From assembly GCA_964618845.1 (NCBI GenBank), contig CAZUCU010000004.1, positions 1 through 40,307 on the forward strand: a stretch of 40,307 nucleotides of DNA, read 5' to 3'. The notes under the pieces were generated by a model. The model worked only from the letters and a program-made list of their open reading frames with translations. It ran no database searches and was not told the origin of the DNA. Below, piece after piece: positions 32,989 to 40,222 of this stretch. Origin of the DNA: CAZUCU01 sp964618845 (GTDB taxonomy: Bacteria > Patescibacteriota > Minisyncoccia > Phycocordibacterales > JAACPR01). How positions within the stretch are numbered: position 1 is the stretch's first letter; the number at the start of each line of letters is the position of its first letter. The position numbers were made by a program, and so were the translations under genes.

Positions 32989-33640
32989 AGGAATACAAAT
33001 AATTCTATCAATTTTTTTGATGATAATAATTGGGGGGTTGATTTTGTTAGCATTAAATACAAATCAAAAATCCGAAATACAAAATACGAATCAAATTTTA
33101 AATTCGAAATCCGAAATTACAAACAATAATAATGGACAACAGGAAAATATGAATGAAGAAACAAAAATAGTTATATTAAAAACAAATAAAGGCGATATAA
33201 AATTAGAACTTTTTGCGAGGCAAACTCCCAAAACGGTTGCTAATTTTATTAAACTTACCAATGAAAATTTTTATGACGGAGTTCGATTTCATAGAGTAAT
33301 AAAAAATTTTATGATTCAATCTGGTGACCCACTATCAAAAGATGTTGCAAATAAATCTATGTGGGGGACAGGCGGACCAGGTTATCAATTTGAAGATGAA
33401 TTTGTTCAAGGGTTGAGTAATGTTAAAGGAACTATTTCTATGGCAAATTCTGGTCCAGGTACAAACGGAAGTCAGTTTTTTATAAACACTGTAGATAACT
33501 TATATCTTGATGGCAGACACACTGTTTTTGGTAAAGTTATCGAAGGTATGGATGTTGTTGATAAAATTAACAATACTCCAACGAATTCAGACGATAAACC
33601 ACTTGAAGATGTTTTAATTGCAGATGTGATGGTGGAATAA
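32981..33640 (+). CDS. Membrane-anchored cyclophilin-type peptidyl-prolyl isomerase
   Basis: 219 residues. One N-terminal helix (about 7-26) exports and anchors the protein. Residues 27-60 are a low-complexity Asn/Gln/Ser linker translated from AT-rich micro-repeats. From residue 62 the cyclophilin domain is complete: FIKLTNENFYDGVRFHRVIKNFMIQSGDP (with the catalytic Arg in FHRV), GTISMANSGPGTNGSQFFI and DGRHTVFGKVIEG. It probably assists folding of exported proteins outside the cytoplasm. Confidence 0.92.
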   Translation: MNKGIQIILSIFLMIIIGGLILLALNTNQKSEIQNTNQILNSKSEITNNNNGQQENMNEETKIVILKTNKGDIKLELFARQTPKTVANFIKLTNENFYDGVRFHRVIKNFMIQSGDPLSKDVANKSMWGTGGPGYQFEDEFVQGLSNVKGTISMANSGPGTNGSQFFINTVDNLYLDGRHTVFGKVIEGMDVVDKINNTPTNSDDKPLEDVLIADVMVE

Positions 33641-33650
33641 AATAAAAATC

Positions 33651-33748
33651 CAAATCTCAAACAAATTACAATTTTTTCAAACTTCAAATCACAGACTTTT
33701 TGTTTAGAATTTGTTGTTTTAAATTTGTTTGGGATTTGAAGTTTGAAA
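33651..33748. repeat. Inverted AT-rich repeat between convergent genes
   Basis: TTTCAAACTTCAAATC at 33675-33690 is a perfect 16-bp match to GATTTGAAGTTTGAAA at 33733-33748. A second imperfect pair, AAATCTCAAACAAATT with AATTTGTTTGGGATTT, surrounds it. It could form a long cruciform or a bidirectional terminator between the cyclophilin and fmt genes. Confidence 0.7.
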
Positions 33749-33771
33749 TTTAGTGCTTGTAGTTTTGAATT

Positions 33772-34605
33772 TTAATTATGATATCCATTTACAAAACTTT
33801 TCCAATCCATTTCTTTTTTCCCTTCTGGAATAACCTTTAAAATTTTAAACTGATCGTTTTTATAAATTGCTTCCGTAATCTTTATTCGAATTTGTTTATT
33901 GTTCTTTTTTATAAAGAAAAAAGTTCCAGGCCAAGGTGTGTAGGCCAAATATTTGAGATATTTTTTTAATTCGAAATCAGATTCAAATATTTCGCCATCT
34001 TCTTTTTTAATCATTTTTGTAAAAGTTGCCTCATTATGATTTTGAGGTTTGGAAATAATTTTACCTTTTATAAAATCTGGAATTATTTTTACTAACATCT
34101 GACCACCTATTTTTGCTAATATATCTCTCACTTCATTTTTACTTGGCCATTCTTCAAATATATATTTTTCCTGTTTTAAAATTGGACCATGATCCATTTT
34201 TTCATCTATTAACATTATGGTAATGCCGATGTTTTTATCATTATTTAAGATAGCCGTTTCTATTGGTGATGCACCACGATATTTAGGTAAAAGTGAGGGG
34301 TGAACATTTAATGCGCCGAGTTTGGGTTTATCGATTATTTCTTTTGGTATTATTTTTCCGTAAGAAGCGACAATATAAAAATCAGCTTCTGGTACATCTG
34401 ATACATTTAATTTTTCCAATTGTAAAACCTTTATATTTTCTTTTTCACAAAAAAATTTGATGGGTGGGGGAGTTAAAATTAAATTTCTACCCTTGGGTCG
34501 GTCTGGCATTGTAATGCAATAAGTGGGTCTTAATGAGTGTTCAATTAATACTTTCAATACTTCAATAGAAAAATCATCTGAACCCCAAAAAATAAAATTA
34601 TTCAT
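33772..34605 (-). CDS. fmt: Methionyl-tRNA formyltransferase
   Basis: 277 residues. FIFWGSDDFSIEVL, the catalytic LNVHPSLLPKYRGASPIE (Asn and His that position formyl-tetrahydrofolate) and DEKMDHGPIL (catalytic Asp) are all present, followed by a short C-terminal OB-like domain with TPWPGTFFF. It formylates initiator Met-tRNA. The gene overlaps def by 8 bases, so the paired formylation and deformylation steps are co-translated. Confidence 0.93.
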   Translation of the reverse strand: MNNFIFWGSDDFSIEVLKVLIEHSLRPTYCITMPDRPKGRNLILTPPPIKFFCEKENIKVLQLEKLNVSDVPEADFYIVASYGKIIPKEIIDKPKLGALNVHPSLLPKYRGASPIETAILNNDKNIGITIMLIDEKMDHGPILKQEKYIFEEWPSKNEVRDILAKIGGQMLVKIIPDFIKGKIISKPQNHNEATFTKMIKKEDGEIFESDFELKKYLKYLAYTPWPGTFFFIKKNNKQIRIKITEAIYKNDQFKILKVIPEGKKEMDWKSFVNGYHN

Positions 34606-35092
34606 AATTAGGTTTTAATTCTTTTAAATTTGTCGCATGATCTATAAATAAAATTCCATCAAAGTGATCTGTTTCGTGTTGAAAAATTTGCGCCATTAAC
34701 TTTGTTCCAACCACTCTAAATTTTTGCCCATTTTCATCATATGCTTCTAATTCGATCCTACTGGATCTTTTTGTTTTTCCATAATACCACCTGCAAGACA
34801 AACACCCCTCGTCCATTTTTTTCTTGTCTTTAGAATGTTTAATAATTTTTGGATTTATAAAAACCAGGTGTTCTTTTGAAGGATCCTCAAAAATTTTTGG
34901 AGTAACAATAAATATTTTAAGGCTTTCTCCAATTTGTGGACCAGCGAGTGCAACGCCATCTTCTTCATGTGCCAAAGATTCAAACATATCTTTGATAATT
35001 TTTTGAATTTTTTTACTACTAATTTGATCTACAGGTATTTCTTTAGATTTTTGTCTTAATATTTTTTCATCTTTTTGAAGTATTTTTTTCAT
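34598..35092 (-). CDS. def: Peptide deformylase
   Basis: 164 residues. The three metal-site motifs are GVALAGPQIG (usually GxGLAAxQxG; here the second Gly is Ala and an Ala is Gly), EGCLSC with the metal-binding Cys, and QHETDHFDG, the HExxH motif. It removes formyl groups from nascent proteins. Located in the order priA-def-fmt, a common bacterial arrangement. The altered motif 1 is unlikely to abolish activity, as the ligands remain. Confidence 0.93.
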   Translation of the reverse strand: MKKILQKDEKILRQKSKEIPVDQISSKKIQKIIKDMFESLAHEEDGVALAGPQIGESLKIFIVTPKIFEDPSKEHLVFINPKIIKHSKDKKKMDEGCLSCRWYYGKTKRSSRIELEAYDENGQKFRVVGTKLMAQIFQHETDHFDGILFIDHATNLKELKPNYE

Positions 35093-35109
35093 TATTTTAA
35101 AATTATATA

Positions 35110-37011
35110 TTAAAAAATATTCTCTGCATCTATAACTATTTTATAATAAGAAGGAAGTAATCTTAATTTTTCTATGAGATTTTTCTGGGGCCACTCTCTT
35201 CTATCAAATCTAATTAATATACCTTTGGTGATTTTACTTTTAGTACTTTCTCTTATGATTGGATATTCCATTAAATCATAATTTTCCAAAAATTTTCTTA
35301 AATTTTCAAGTTCTCTCTCCACTCCTTTTTCTGTTCCTTTAATAATAATTTTTACAAGTAAAGAATAGGGTGGATAGTTATATTTTTTTCTATCTTCTAA
35401 TTCTGATCTTATAAATTCAGCCATATTTCCAGAAATTATATATTTAAAAATTCTTTCTTCCGCTTTTCGAGATTGAATTAAAAAATTTTTTGTGGCTTTG
35501 GATTTGGCTCTTGAAATTGTATTTAAAATCTTTTCATTAATATTAAAATCAGGGTTAGAGAACATTGAGTCAATTGACACTATCACAATATTATCAATTT
35601 CATCTTTTAGATAAACTAAAGCCATTTCTGTTCCTATGAGTATTGATCCTGGGTTTATATTAAATTTTTCGATTACAGAATTTGCTTGTTTTGATGTTTT
35701 TACATGATCACTGTCTAATATAAAAATTTTTAATTTTGGAAAATCTCTTTCAATTTCTTTTTTAACCAATTGACTGCCAATTCCTAAGGTTTTTAGTCTC
35801 CAACTACCACATCGTTTACATAATTCACCAGCACTTCTCTTTTCATTACATCTATGACATAAGAAAAAATTGTGTTTATCACTCGCATTTTTACCATGGA
35901 GGACCATTGGTGCATTACAATTATTACAATTTACTGTTGTACCACAATCCATACAAATAATTGTAGGTGATAATCCTCTTCTGGATGTAAAAATAAAAGT
36001 ATTCTCGTTCTCTTCGAAAGTTGTTTTAATTATTTCTTTTAGTTCATCAGAAACAATTTTGAATTGCTCGTTATCAAAAGATAATTTATTTGACATGTCC
36101 ACCATTTTTGTTTTTGCAGTTGTGAGTGTTCTATATTTTAATGGTGTAAATTCATGAAATTCTTGATTTTCTAATCTAACAAGAGTTTCGAGTCTTAAAA
36201 CTAAGTCCCCCAAAAAAAATCTTATATTTTTGTTTTTTGCATAAATTTCTGCAAAGATTCTATAATCAAGGTAAGGGGCTTTTAATGATCTGTAATTTGT
36301 TGAGCTTTCTCTTTCGATAATAATCGATCCTAAATCTTCTCGGGGGATTGTTGAATATGTTGGTGTTGAAATTATTAATACTGGTTTTTTATTAACAATT
36401 ACTTTATTCCAATTTTTTAGTAACTCATTATTAGAAATACTACTATGAAATACGAAAGTGTTTTCTTCTATTCCTTTAGACATTTTTTTGTAAGCAAATC
36501 TTGTGTCTTCTATTGTTGGACAAACGAACAAAACAGAATTTTTCTTGGCAAATTCTTCTCTTATCAATCTTCGGTAACTTGAATATCTTTCTTGTTCAGA
36601 TTCTTGTATTACAAATTTGACAAAATTTTCTTTATTATTTTCTTTCTCTATAATTTTTATTTTTTCTATTTTTTCTAAATCGTTAAAAACAAAATTTGGT
36701 ATTACAGAATTTATTATTGCGCCTGCGGAAGTTGCAAAATAATCAGAAACTTCTTTGGCAGTATTAATTAATTCCTGATTAATGATTGAATTTTTTTGAA
36801 TAGCTTTTATTTTTTTTAAAGCAAAATCATTATTTTTTATCTCTGTCTTTTGTTCACTAATTGATGTAGTTTTTAAAACTAGACCCTTTATGTTACGCCC
36901 TCTAATATTTATCGTAACAATAGAACCAAGCGATACATCTTTTGTACTAAAATAGCTTAATGTGTCTCTCTTGAAATTTTTATAAAATGGAATAATCTCC
37001 AAAATTTGCAT
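35110..37011 (-). CDS. priA: PriA-type primosomal protein N' with degenerate helicase motifs
   Basis: 633 residues. The N-terminal 3'-DNA-binding domain (FSTKDVSLGSIVTINIRGR) and the eight-cysteine zinc region (about 352-405: CMDCGTTVNCNNC, CHRCNEK, CKRCGSWRL) are typical, as is the C-terminal domain (YNYPPYSLLVKI). Walker A, GxTGSGKT in active PriA, cannot be found (the place holds SSYRRLIREEF), and the DEEH box is replaced by IIERESS. The protein probably restarts forks by binding and loading only, without ATP-driven unwinding. Such degenerate forms are reported in reduced bacteria, as far as I recall. Confidence 0.85.
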   Translation of the reverse strand: MQILEIIPFYKNFKRDTLSYFSTKDVSLGSIVTINIRGRNIKGLVLKTTSISEQKTEIKNNDFALKKIKAIQKNSIINQELINTAKEVSDYFATSAGAIINSVIPNFVFNDLEKIEKIKIIEKENNKENFVKFVIQESEQERYSSYRRLIREEFAKKNSVLFVCPTIEDTRFAYKKMSKGIEENTFVFHSSISNNELLKNWNKVIVNKKPVLIISTPTYSTIPREDLGSIIIERESSTNYRSLKAPYLDYRIFAEIYAKNKNIRFFLGDLVLRLETLVRLENQEFHEFTPLKYRTLTTAKTKMVDMSNKLSFDNEQFKIVSDELKEIIKTTFEENENTFIFTSRRGLSPTIICMDCGTTVNCNNCNAPMVLHGKNASDKHNFFLCHRCNEKRSAGELCKRCGSWRLKTLGIGSQLVKKEIERDFPKLKIFILDSDHVKTSKQANSVIEKFNINPGSILIGTEMALVYLKDEIDNIVIVSIDSMFSNPDFNINEKILNTISRAKSKATKNFLIQSRKAEERIFKYIISGNMAEFIRSELEDRKKYNYPPYSLLVKIIIKGTEKGVERELENLRKFLENYDLMEYPIIRESTKSKITKGILIRFDRREWPQKNLIEKLRLLPSYYKIVIDAENIF

Positions 37012-37071
37012 AGTTTCTTAATACCATTTTTTCACCTTTTTGTCTAAAAGAATATTCGTAAACAAAAAAGA

Positions 37072-37104
37072 TTCCCCACCAAAAACTCTGTTTTTGGTGG
37101 GGAA
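37072..37104 (-). terminator. Rho-independent terminator (minus strand)
   Basis: TTCCCCACCAAAAA pairs with TTTTTGGTGGGGAA. The minus strand continues TCTTTTTTG, giving a U-run, so it ends the two tiny membrane-peptide genes to its right. Confidence 0.85.
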
Positions 37105-37109
37105 AAAAA

Positions 37110-37226
37110 TCATTGAAAAATGATTCGACAGACACGGAAACATCCTGCTATTATAAACATTAACATCAATATCATCAGGATAAGGTCTGCAAGATTTATT
37201 TCTAATTCACCCCGTTCTTTTTTCAT
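37110..37226 (-). CDS. Tiny membrane peptide, 38 residues
   Basis: Starts ATG at 37226 and stops TGA at 37112-37110, just before a terminator. A polar start (MKKERGELEINLADL) leads into one hydrophobic helix (ILMILMLMFIIAG) and a tail with two cysteines. It follows the 29-residue peptide gene in the same transcript. Support comes from the promoter-gene-gene-terminator order, as the peptide is too short for homology. Confidence 0.5.
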   Translation of the reverse strand: MKKERGELEINLADLILMILMLMFIIAGCFRVCRIIFQ

Positions 37227-37245
37227 GGTTTTTCTTTGGTTGACA

Positions 37246-37335
37246 TTAACAAAAAAAGATATGCACAATGAATACAAACAAAACTAAGACCATCACTATC
37301 CAGCCAGCTGGATAAATCTCTATGTACCTTTTCAT
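37246..37335 (-). CDS. Tiny membrane peptide, 29 residues
   Basis: ATG at 37335, stop TAA at 37248-37246. Nearly the whole peptide after MKRYIEIYPAG is a single hydrophobic helix (WIVMVLVLFVFIVHIFF), ending in Cys. TTGACT and TAGATT with 17-bp spacing lie seven bases upstream, a near-consensus leaderless promoter, which is the main evidence that the gene is real. Confidence 0.5.
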   Translation of the reverse strand: MKRYIEIYPAGWIVMVLVLFVFIVHIFFC

Positions 37336-37342
37336 CAGAATC

Positions 37343-37371
37343 AATCTAATACAAAAATACACCCAAGTCAA
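37343..37371 (-). promoter_or_regulatory. Near-consensus promoter for the tiny membrane-peptide pair
   Basis: Minus strand: TTGACT (37371-37366), 17-bp spacer, TAGATT (37348-37343), then seven bases to the ATG at 37335. Confidence 0.6.
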
Positions 37372-37412
37372 TTTTTGCTAAAGTTTCAAAAAAAGTTTAA
37401 TATAAAGTTTAT

Positions 37413-38426
37413 ATGGGAATCTTTGCGCCAAAACTTGGAATTGACTTAGGTACTGCAAACACGCTTGTTTTTATTCCTGGGAAGGGTCTTATTTTGAATG
37501 AACCGTCTGTTGTTGCGGTTTCTGAAATTGATAACAAAATTCTTGCGGTTGGAAATGAAGCTAAAGAAATGATTGGAAAAACCCCAGAAAGTATTATTGC
37601 ATATCGACCAATGCGAGACGGTGTAATTGCAGATTATCGAGTTACAGAAGCAATGCTTCGATACTTTTTTTCCAAAGCACTTGGTAAATGGAATATTTTT
37701 AAACCAGAAGTTATGATTTCTGTTCCTGCAGGAGTAACTTCTACAGAAAGACGGGCAGTAGTTGAGGCTGCTATTAAAGCTGGTGCAAAAAATGCTTATG
37801 TTGTAAAAGAACCAATCCTTGCAGCCATTGGAGCAGGAATTCCAATTTATGAGCCACACGGACATATGATTGTTGATATTGGTGGTGGTACAACTGATGT
37901 TGCGGTGATTTCTTTGGGAGGAATTGTTTCTTGTACATCGGTAAAATGTGCAGGAGATAGAATTGATCAATCAATAATCGACTACATTAAAAAAACTTTT
38001 AATTTGGCGATCGGAGATAAAACTGCAGAGCAAATTAAGATGAAGATTGGATCAGCTGTTCTTATGGAAGATGAGTTGAGTATGATGATAAAGGGAAGAG
38101 ATTATTTATCGGGGCTTCCGCGATCAACAGAAATAAAAACAAATGAAATTGTAAAAGCGATTGGCAAAGATTTGCGAGAAATGATAAATGCGATTAAAAA
38201 AGTTTTGCAAGATACTCCGCCGGAGCTTTCTTCTGATATTATTGATAAAGGAATTATTATGACAGGAGGAACATCGCAACTTCGAAATTTCTCCGAGCTT
38301 GTTTATAGAAAAACTGGTGTGAAAGCAGTATTGGCAAAAGATCCCTTGTATTGTGTGGCGAAAGGAACAGGGATTGCTTTCAAACATTTGGATACGTATA
38401 AGAAGAGTATTATAGCCAAGCGATAA
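37413..38426 (+). CDS. mreB: Rod shape-determining actin homologue MreB
   Basis: 337 residues. Actin-fold phosphate loops are complete: LGIDLGTANTLVF, VDIGGGTTDVAVISLGG, and the adenosine motif MTGGTSQL; SVPAGVTSTERRAV and VKEPILAAIGAGI are MreB hallmarks. It polymerises under the membrane with ATP and steers cell-wall synthesis. It is a single gene with TATAAA ending six bases before the ATG and a terminator after it. Confidence 0.96.
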   Translation: MGIFAPKLGIDLGTANTLVFIPGKGLILNEPSVVAVSEIDNKILAVGNEAKEMIGKTPESIIAYRPMRDGVIADYRVTEAMLRYFFSKALGKWNIFKPEVMISVPAGVTSTERRAVVEAAIKAGAKNAYVVKEPILAAIGAGIPIYEPHGHMIVDIGGGTTDVAVISLGGIVSCTSVKCAGDRIDQSIIDYIKKTFNLAIGDKTAEQIKMKIGSAVLMEDELSMMIKGRDYLSGLPRSTEIKTNEIVKAIGKDLREMINAIKKVLQDTPPELSSDIIDKGIIMTGGTSQLRNFSELVYRKTGVKAVLAKDPLYCVAKGTGIAFKHLDTYKKSIIAKR

Positions 38427-38470
38427 TTTGATCTTATGAAGCCTCAGTGAAACGGGGCGTCTGAAACCAA

Positions 38471-38590
38471 AGTTGTCAAAAGATCCTCTGTGGGGGTTTA
38501 TTCTTCTCTTGGGGGGGTCTTTTTTAATTATGAAAAAGTGGTGAAAAAAAGTTAAAGAAAAGGTTAAATTTTAAGTTGAGTTTGGGGAGG
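38471..38590. repeat. Long direct repeat A, copy 1 (terminator plus promoter module)
   Basis: About 120 bp similar to 39528-39644. The right-hand 64 bases (38527-38590) are identical to 39581-39644. The left half is a terminator hairpin with AAAAGATCC in both copies. The right half carries the -35 TTGAGT of the next gene. Confidence 0.9.
38478..38525 (+). terminator. Rho-independent terminator of mreB
   Basis: AAAAGATCC pairs with GGGTCTTTT (G-U pairs allowed), followed by further T. The hairpin is the left half of repeat A. Confidence 0.65.
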
Positions 38591-38609
38591 GGGTTTGTAG
38601 AATTAGTAT
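38575..38609 (+). promoter_or_regulatory. Promoter of the broken MazF gene
   Basis: TTGAGT, then 16 bases, then TAGAAT, then six bases to the ATG at 38610: a leaderless layout. Repeat copy 2 drives the NYN gene at 39665 with TTGAGT-N17-TAAAAT and the same six-base gap. Confidence 0.6.
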
Positions 38610-39005
38610 ATGAATGAAGATTTATATTTTGACTCTTGGAACACAATCAAAAAAGAAACACATAAAAAAATAAATTCCAAAAGGTATCATCAAGGAGATA
38701 TTTAGTGGTGCAAATTGGGTAAGAATATTGGATATGAACAAAATGGAGATGAGACTAATTTTGAGCGACCAGTTTTGGTTTTAAAAGATTTTAATCAATT
38801 TGTTTGTCTTGTTGTTCCATTAACTACTGTAAAAAAGAAAAATGTATACTACCGTAAAGTTGGAATAATAGATTTTAAAAAGGCCTATGCAATTTTGTCT
38901 CAATTGAGATTAGTTGATACTAAAAGATTTTTAAATAAAATTGGTTACCTTAAAGATAATAAGTTGATGAATATCAAAAAAGCCATCTGGTTTTTGATCA
39001 GATGA
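38610..39005 (+). pseudogene. MazF/PemK-type toxin gene interrupted by an amber codon
   Basis: The frame from ATG 38610 encodes a charged N-terminal extension ending YHQGDI, then TAG at 38703-38705, then WCKLGKNIGYEQNGDE, NFERPVLVLKDFNQFVCLVVPLTT and AILSQLRLVDTKRFLNKIG in the same frame to a TGA at 39003-39005. This is the PemK/MazF fold, a ribosome-independent mRNA interferase. In the family the stretch reads IWWC-like, so TAG most likely replaces a Trp TGG by one base. Without read-through only a TTG at 38715 could restart translation, which would lose the first strand of the fold. No antitoxin gene lies next to it. Confidence 0.8.
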
Positions 39006-39012
39006 CTTTTTT
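38976..39012. terminator. Bidirectional terminator at the MazF 3' end
   Basis: AAAAAAGCCATCTG pairs with CAGATGACTTTTTT; A-run and T-run allow termination in both directions. The MazF stop lies in the 3' arm. Confidence 0.8.
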
Positions 39013-39015
39013 GTT

Positions 39016-39083
39016 TTTTCTCCCCATTTAAGTCCTTCGACAAGCTTGGGACTTTAGGGGCAAGCCTAAGGCGTTACTTTTAT
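39016..39083 (-). ncRNA. Candidate small hairpin RNA facing the MazF gene
   Basis: On the minus strand TTGACT (39113-39108) and TAGAAT (39089-39084), 18 bp apart, point toward the MazF end. The transcript would hold GCCTTAGGC and a long stem pairing CCCCTAAAGTCC with GGACTTAAATGGGG, then reach the bidirectional terminator at 38976-39012. No coding potential is seen. Confidence 0.4.
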
Positions 39084-39168
39084 ATTCTACCAAAAACCTT
39101 CTCATAAAGTCAATTAAAAAAATTAATAAAAACCTTTTAAAATGTTAGTGTTTTGGCGTTGTACTTTT
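39084..39168. repeat. Long direct repeat B, copy 1
   Basis: 85 bp, about 89% identical to 40223-40307 by eye (nine differences). It contains a minus-strand promoter (TTGACT...TAGAAT) and, on the plus strand, TTAGTG 17 bp before TATACG at its right edge, so it may be a divergent promoter region. Confidence 0.85.
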
Positions 39169-39227
39169 ATACGGCTAGTGGTTCGGAGGAACCCAGGTGT
39201 GCCGAACAATACACCGAATAATTAGAA
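39169..39227 (+). promoter_or_regulatory. Structured leader of the Cys-rich gene
   Basis: GGTTC/GAACC (39180-39193) competes with TTCGG/CCGAA, and GGTGT pairs with ACACC. This small foldable leader precedes the ATG at 39228. It is GC-richer than the flanking repeats. Confidence 0.35.
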
Positions 39228-39527
39228 ATGAAGATCTGTGTGACTGGTGTTTACACCGAACAATTGAAGAAATGGTGTGAAGAGATGGGTTTTGAGGTTG
39301 TGTCTCATTGTAGCTATGAAAGTAATGTGGTTCTCCACAATATCTGCGGATGTTGTGACCCCAAGGTCAATTTTCAAGGTACTCCAGAAACACTGGGGCA
39401 AAGATGTGTCTACCTTTTTGTGACCGATCGCAGTGAGGAAATCAAGCGATATCCTTTTGCTGTCTGTGTTACTGGAAAGAAAGCACTTATGGACCTCATT
39501 ATTCGCAGCTTGGTATCTGCAAAATAA
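39228..39527 (+). CDS. Cys-rich hypothetical protein, 99 residues
   Basis: Eight cysteines, three of them clustered in NICGCCDPKVNF; the rest are spread evenly. The fold looks alpha/beta, with MKICVTGVYTEQLKKWCEEMGFEVV and CVTGKKALMDLIIRSL at its ends resembling a repeated strand-helix unit. GC content is visibly above that of the neighbouring genes, suggesting recent acquisition. It lies between repeats B1 and A2. No family recognised; metal binding is possible. Confidence 0.6.
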   Translation: MKICVTGVYTEQLKKWCEEMGFEVVSHCSYESNVVLHNICGCCDPKVNFQGTPETLGQRCVYLFVTDRSEEIKRYPFAVCVTGKKALMDLIIRSLVSAK

Positions 39528-39644
39528 AGTTACCTAAAAGATCCTACGCGGGGTTTCATTCCCCCTTAGGGTCTTTTTTTATTATGAAAAAGTGGTGAAA
39601 AAAAGTTAAAGAAAAGGTTAAATTTTAAGTTGAGTTTGGGGAGG
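39528..39644. repeat. Long direct repeat A, copy 2
   Basis: Second copy of the module at 38471-38590: terminator hairpin AAAAGATCC...GGGTCTTTTT of the preceding gene, then 64 bases identical to copy 1 carrying the -35 of NYN gene 3. Confidence 0.9.
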
Positions 39645-39664
39645 TTGGTTTATAAAATTTAGTA

Positions 39665-40159
39665 ATGAATAATTACGCTTTTATAGATGGTCAAAACTTA
39701 CACATTGGAACTAAGGTGAGTGGTTGGTTTGTTGATTACAAAAAATTTCAAATATATTTAAGAGATAAATATTTAGTTAATAAGATATTTTATTTTTGGG
39801 GTTATTACAAAAAAGAAAATCAAAAAATTTATGAAAAATTAAAAAAACTTGATTATGTGCAAATTTTTAAAGAACATAACATTGATTCAATTTCGAATAA
39901 AAAAGGTAATATAGATTCCAATTTAATTTTTGAAGTAATGAAAAAAGTTGTTTCAAAGGAAAATTTTAATAAAATTATTTTAGTTTCTGGTGATGGGGAT
40001 TATAAGAAAATGGTTAATTATCTGAGGCAAAGAAATAAATTCGAAAAAATTTTATTTCCAAGTAATAAAAGTGCATCTTCATTGTATGAAAAATTTGGCT
40101 CTGAAATGTTTGATAATCTAAGTGAGCCTTGTATAAAAGAAAAGATCCAAGTTGTATAA
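39665..40159 (+). CDS. NYN-domain (PIN-like) ribonuclease, paralogue 3
   Basis: 164 residues. NYAFIDGQNLHIGTK, GNIDSNLIFEVMK and ILVSGDGDYKKMV give the same acidic set as the paralogues at 15660 and 17252; overall it is closer to paralogue 1 (shared KEHN/REHN, PSNKSASSLYEK versus PNKKFASSLYKK). TTGAGT-N17-TAAAAT lies six bases upstream. It ends the visible cassette array. A convergent hairpin/promoter unit follows. Confidence 0.85.
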   Translation: MNNYAFIDGQNLHIGTKVSGWFVDYKKFQIYLRDKYLVNKIFYFWGYYKKENQKIYEKLKKLDYVQIFKEHNIDSISNKKGNIDSNLIFEVMKKVVSKENFNKIILVSGDGDYKKMVNYLRQRNKFEKILFPSNKSASSLYEKFGSEMFDNLSEPCIKEKIQVV

Positions 40160-40216
40160 AATGAAAAGGGCTCCTTAGGCACCAACACCTTTCGGATCCC
40201 TTTTCGTCTTTCTGAC
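40160..40216 (-). ncRNA. Candidate small RNA convergent with NYN gene 3 (or bidirectional terminator)
   Basis: Minus strand: TTGACT (40252-40247), 18 bp, TAGAAT (40228-40223), a start near 40216, then GACGAAAAGGG and a stem pairing GAAAAGGG with CCCTTTTC (inner CC/GG) containing CCTAAGG, which also occurs in the unit of NYN gene 1. The hairpin spans 40163-40205. Confidence 0.4.
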
Positions 40217-40222
40217 CATTGT

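Noticed and set aside
38530..38544. A MKKW leader peptide in repeat A (and again in A2)
   Set aside because: The four-codon frame is conserved only because the 64 bases are identical; no attenuator or Trp-related gene follows.
38703..38705. Genome-wide recoding of UAG as an amino acid
   Set aside because: The serine recombinase, the tyrosine recombinase and several other genes end at TAG where expected, so TAG works as a stop here.
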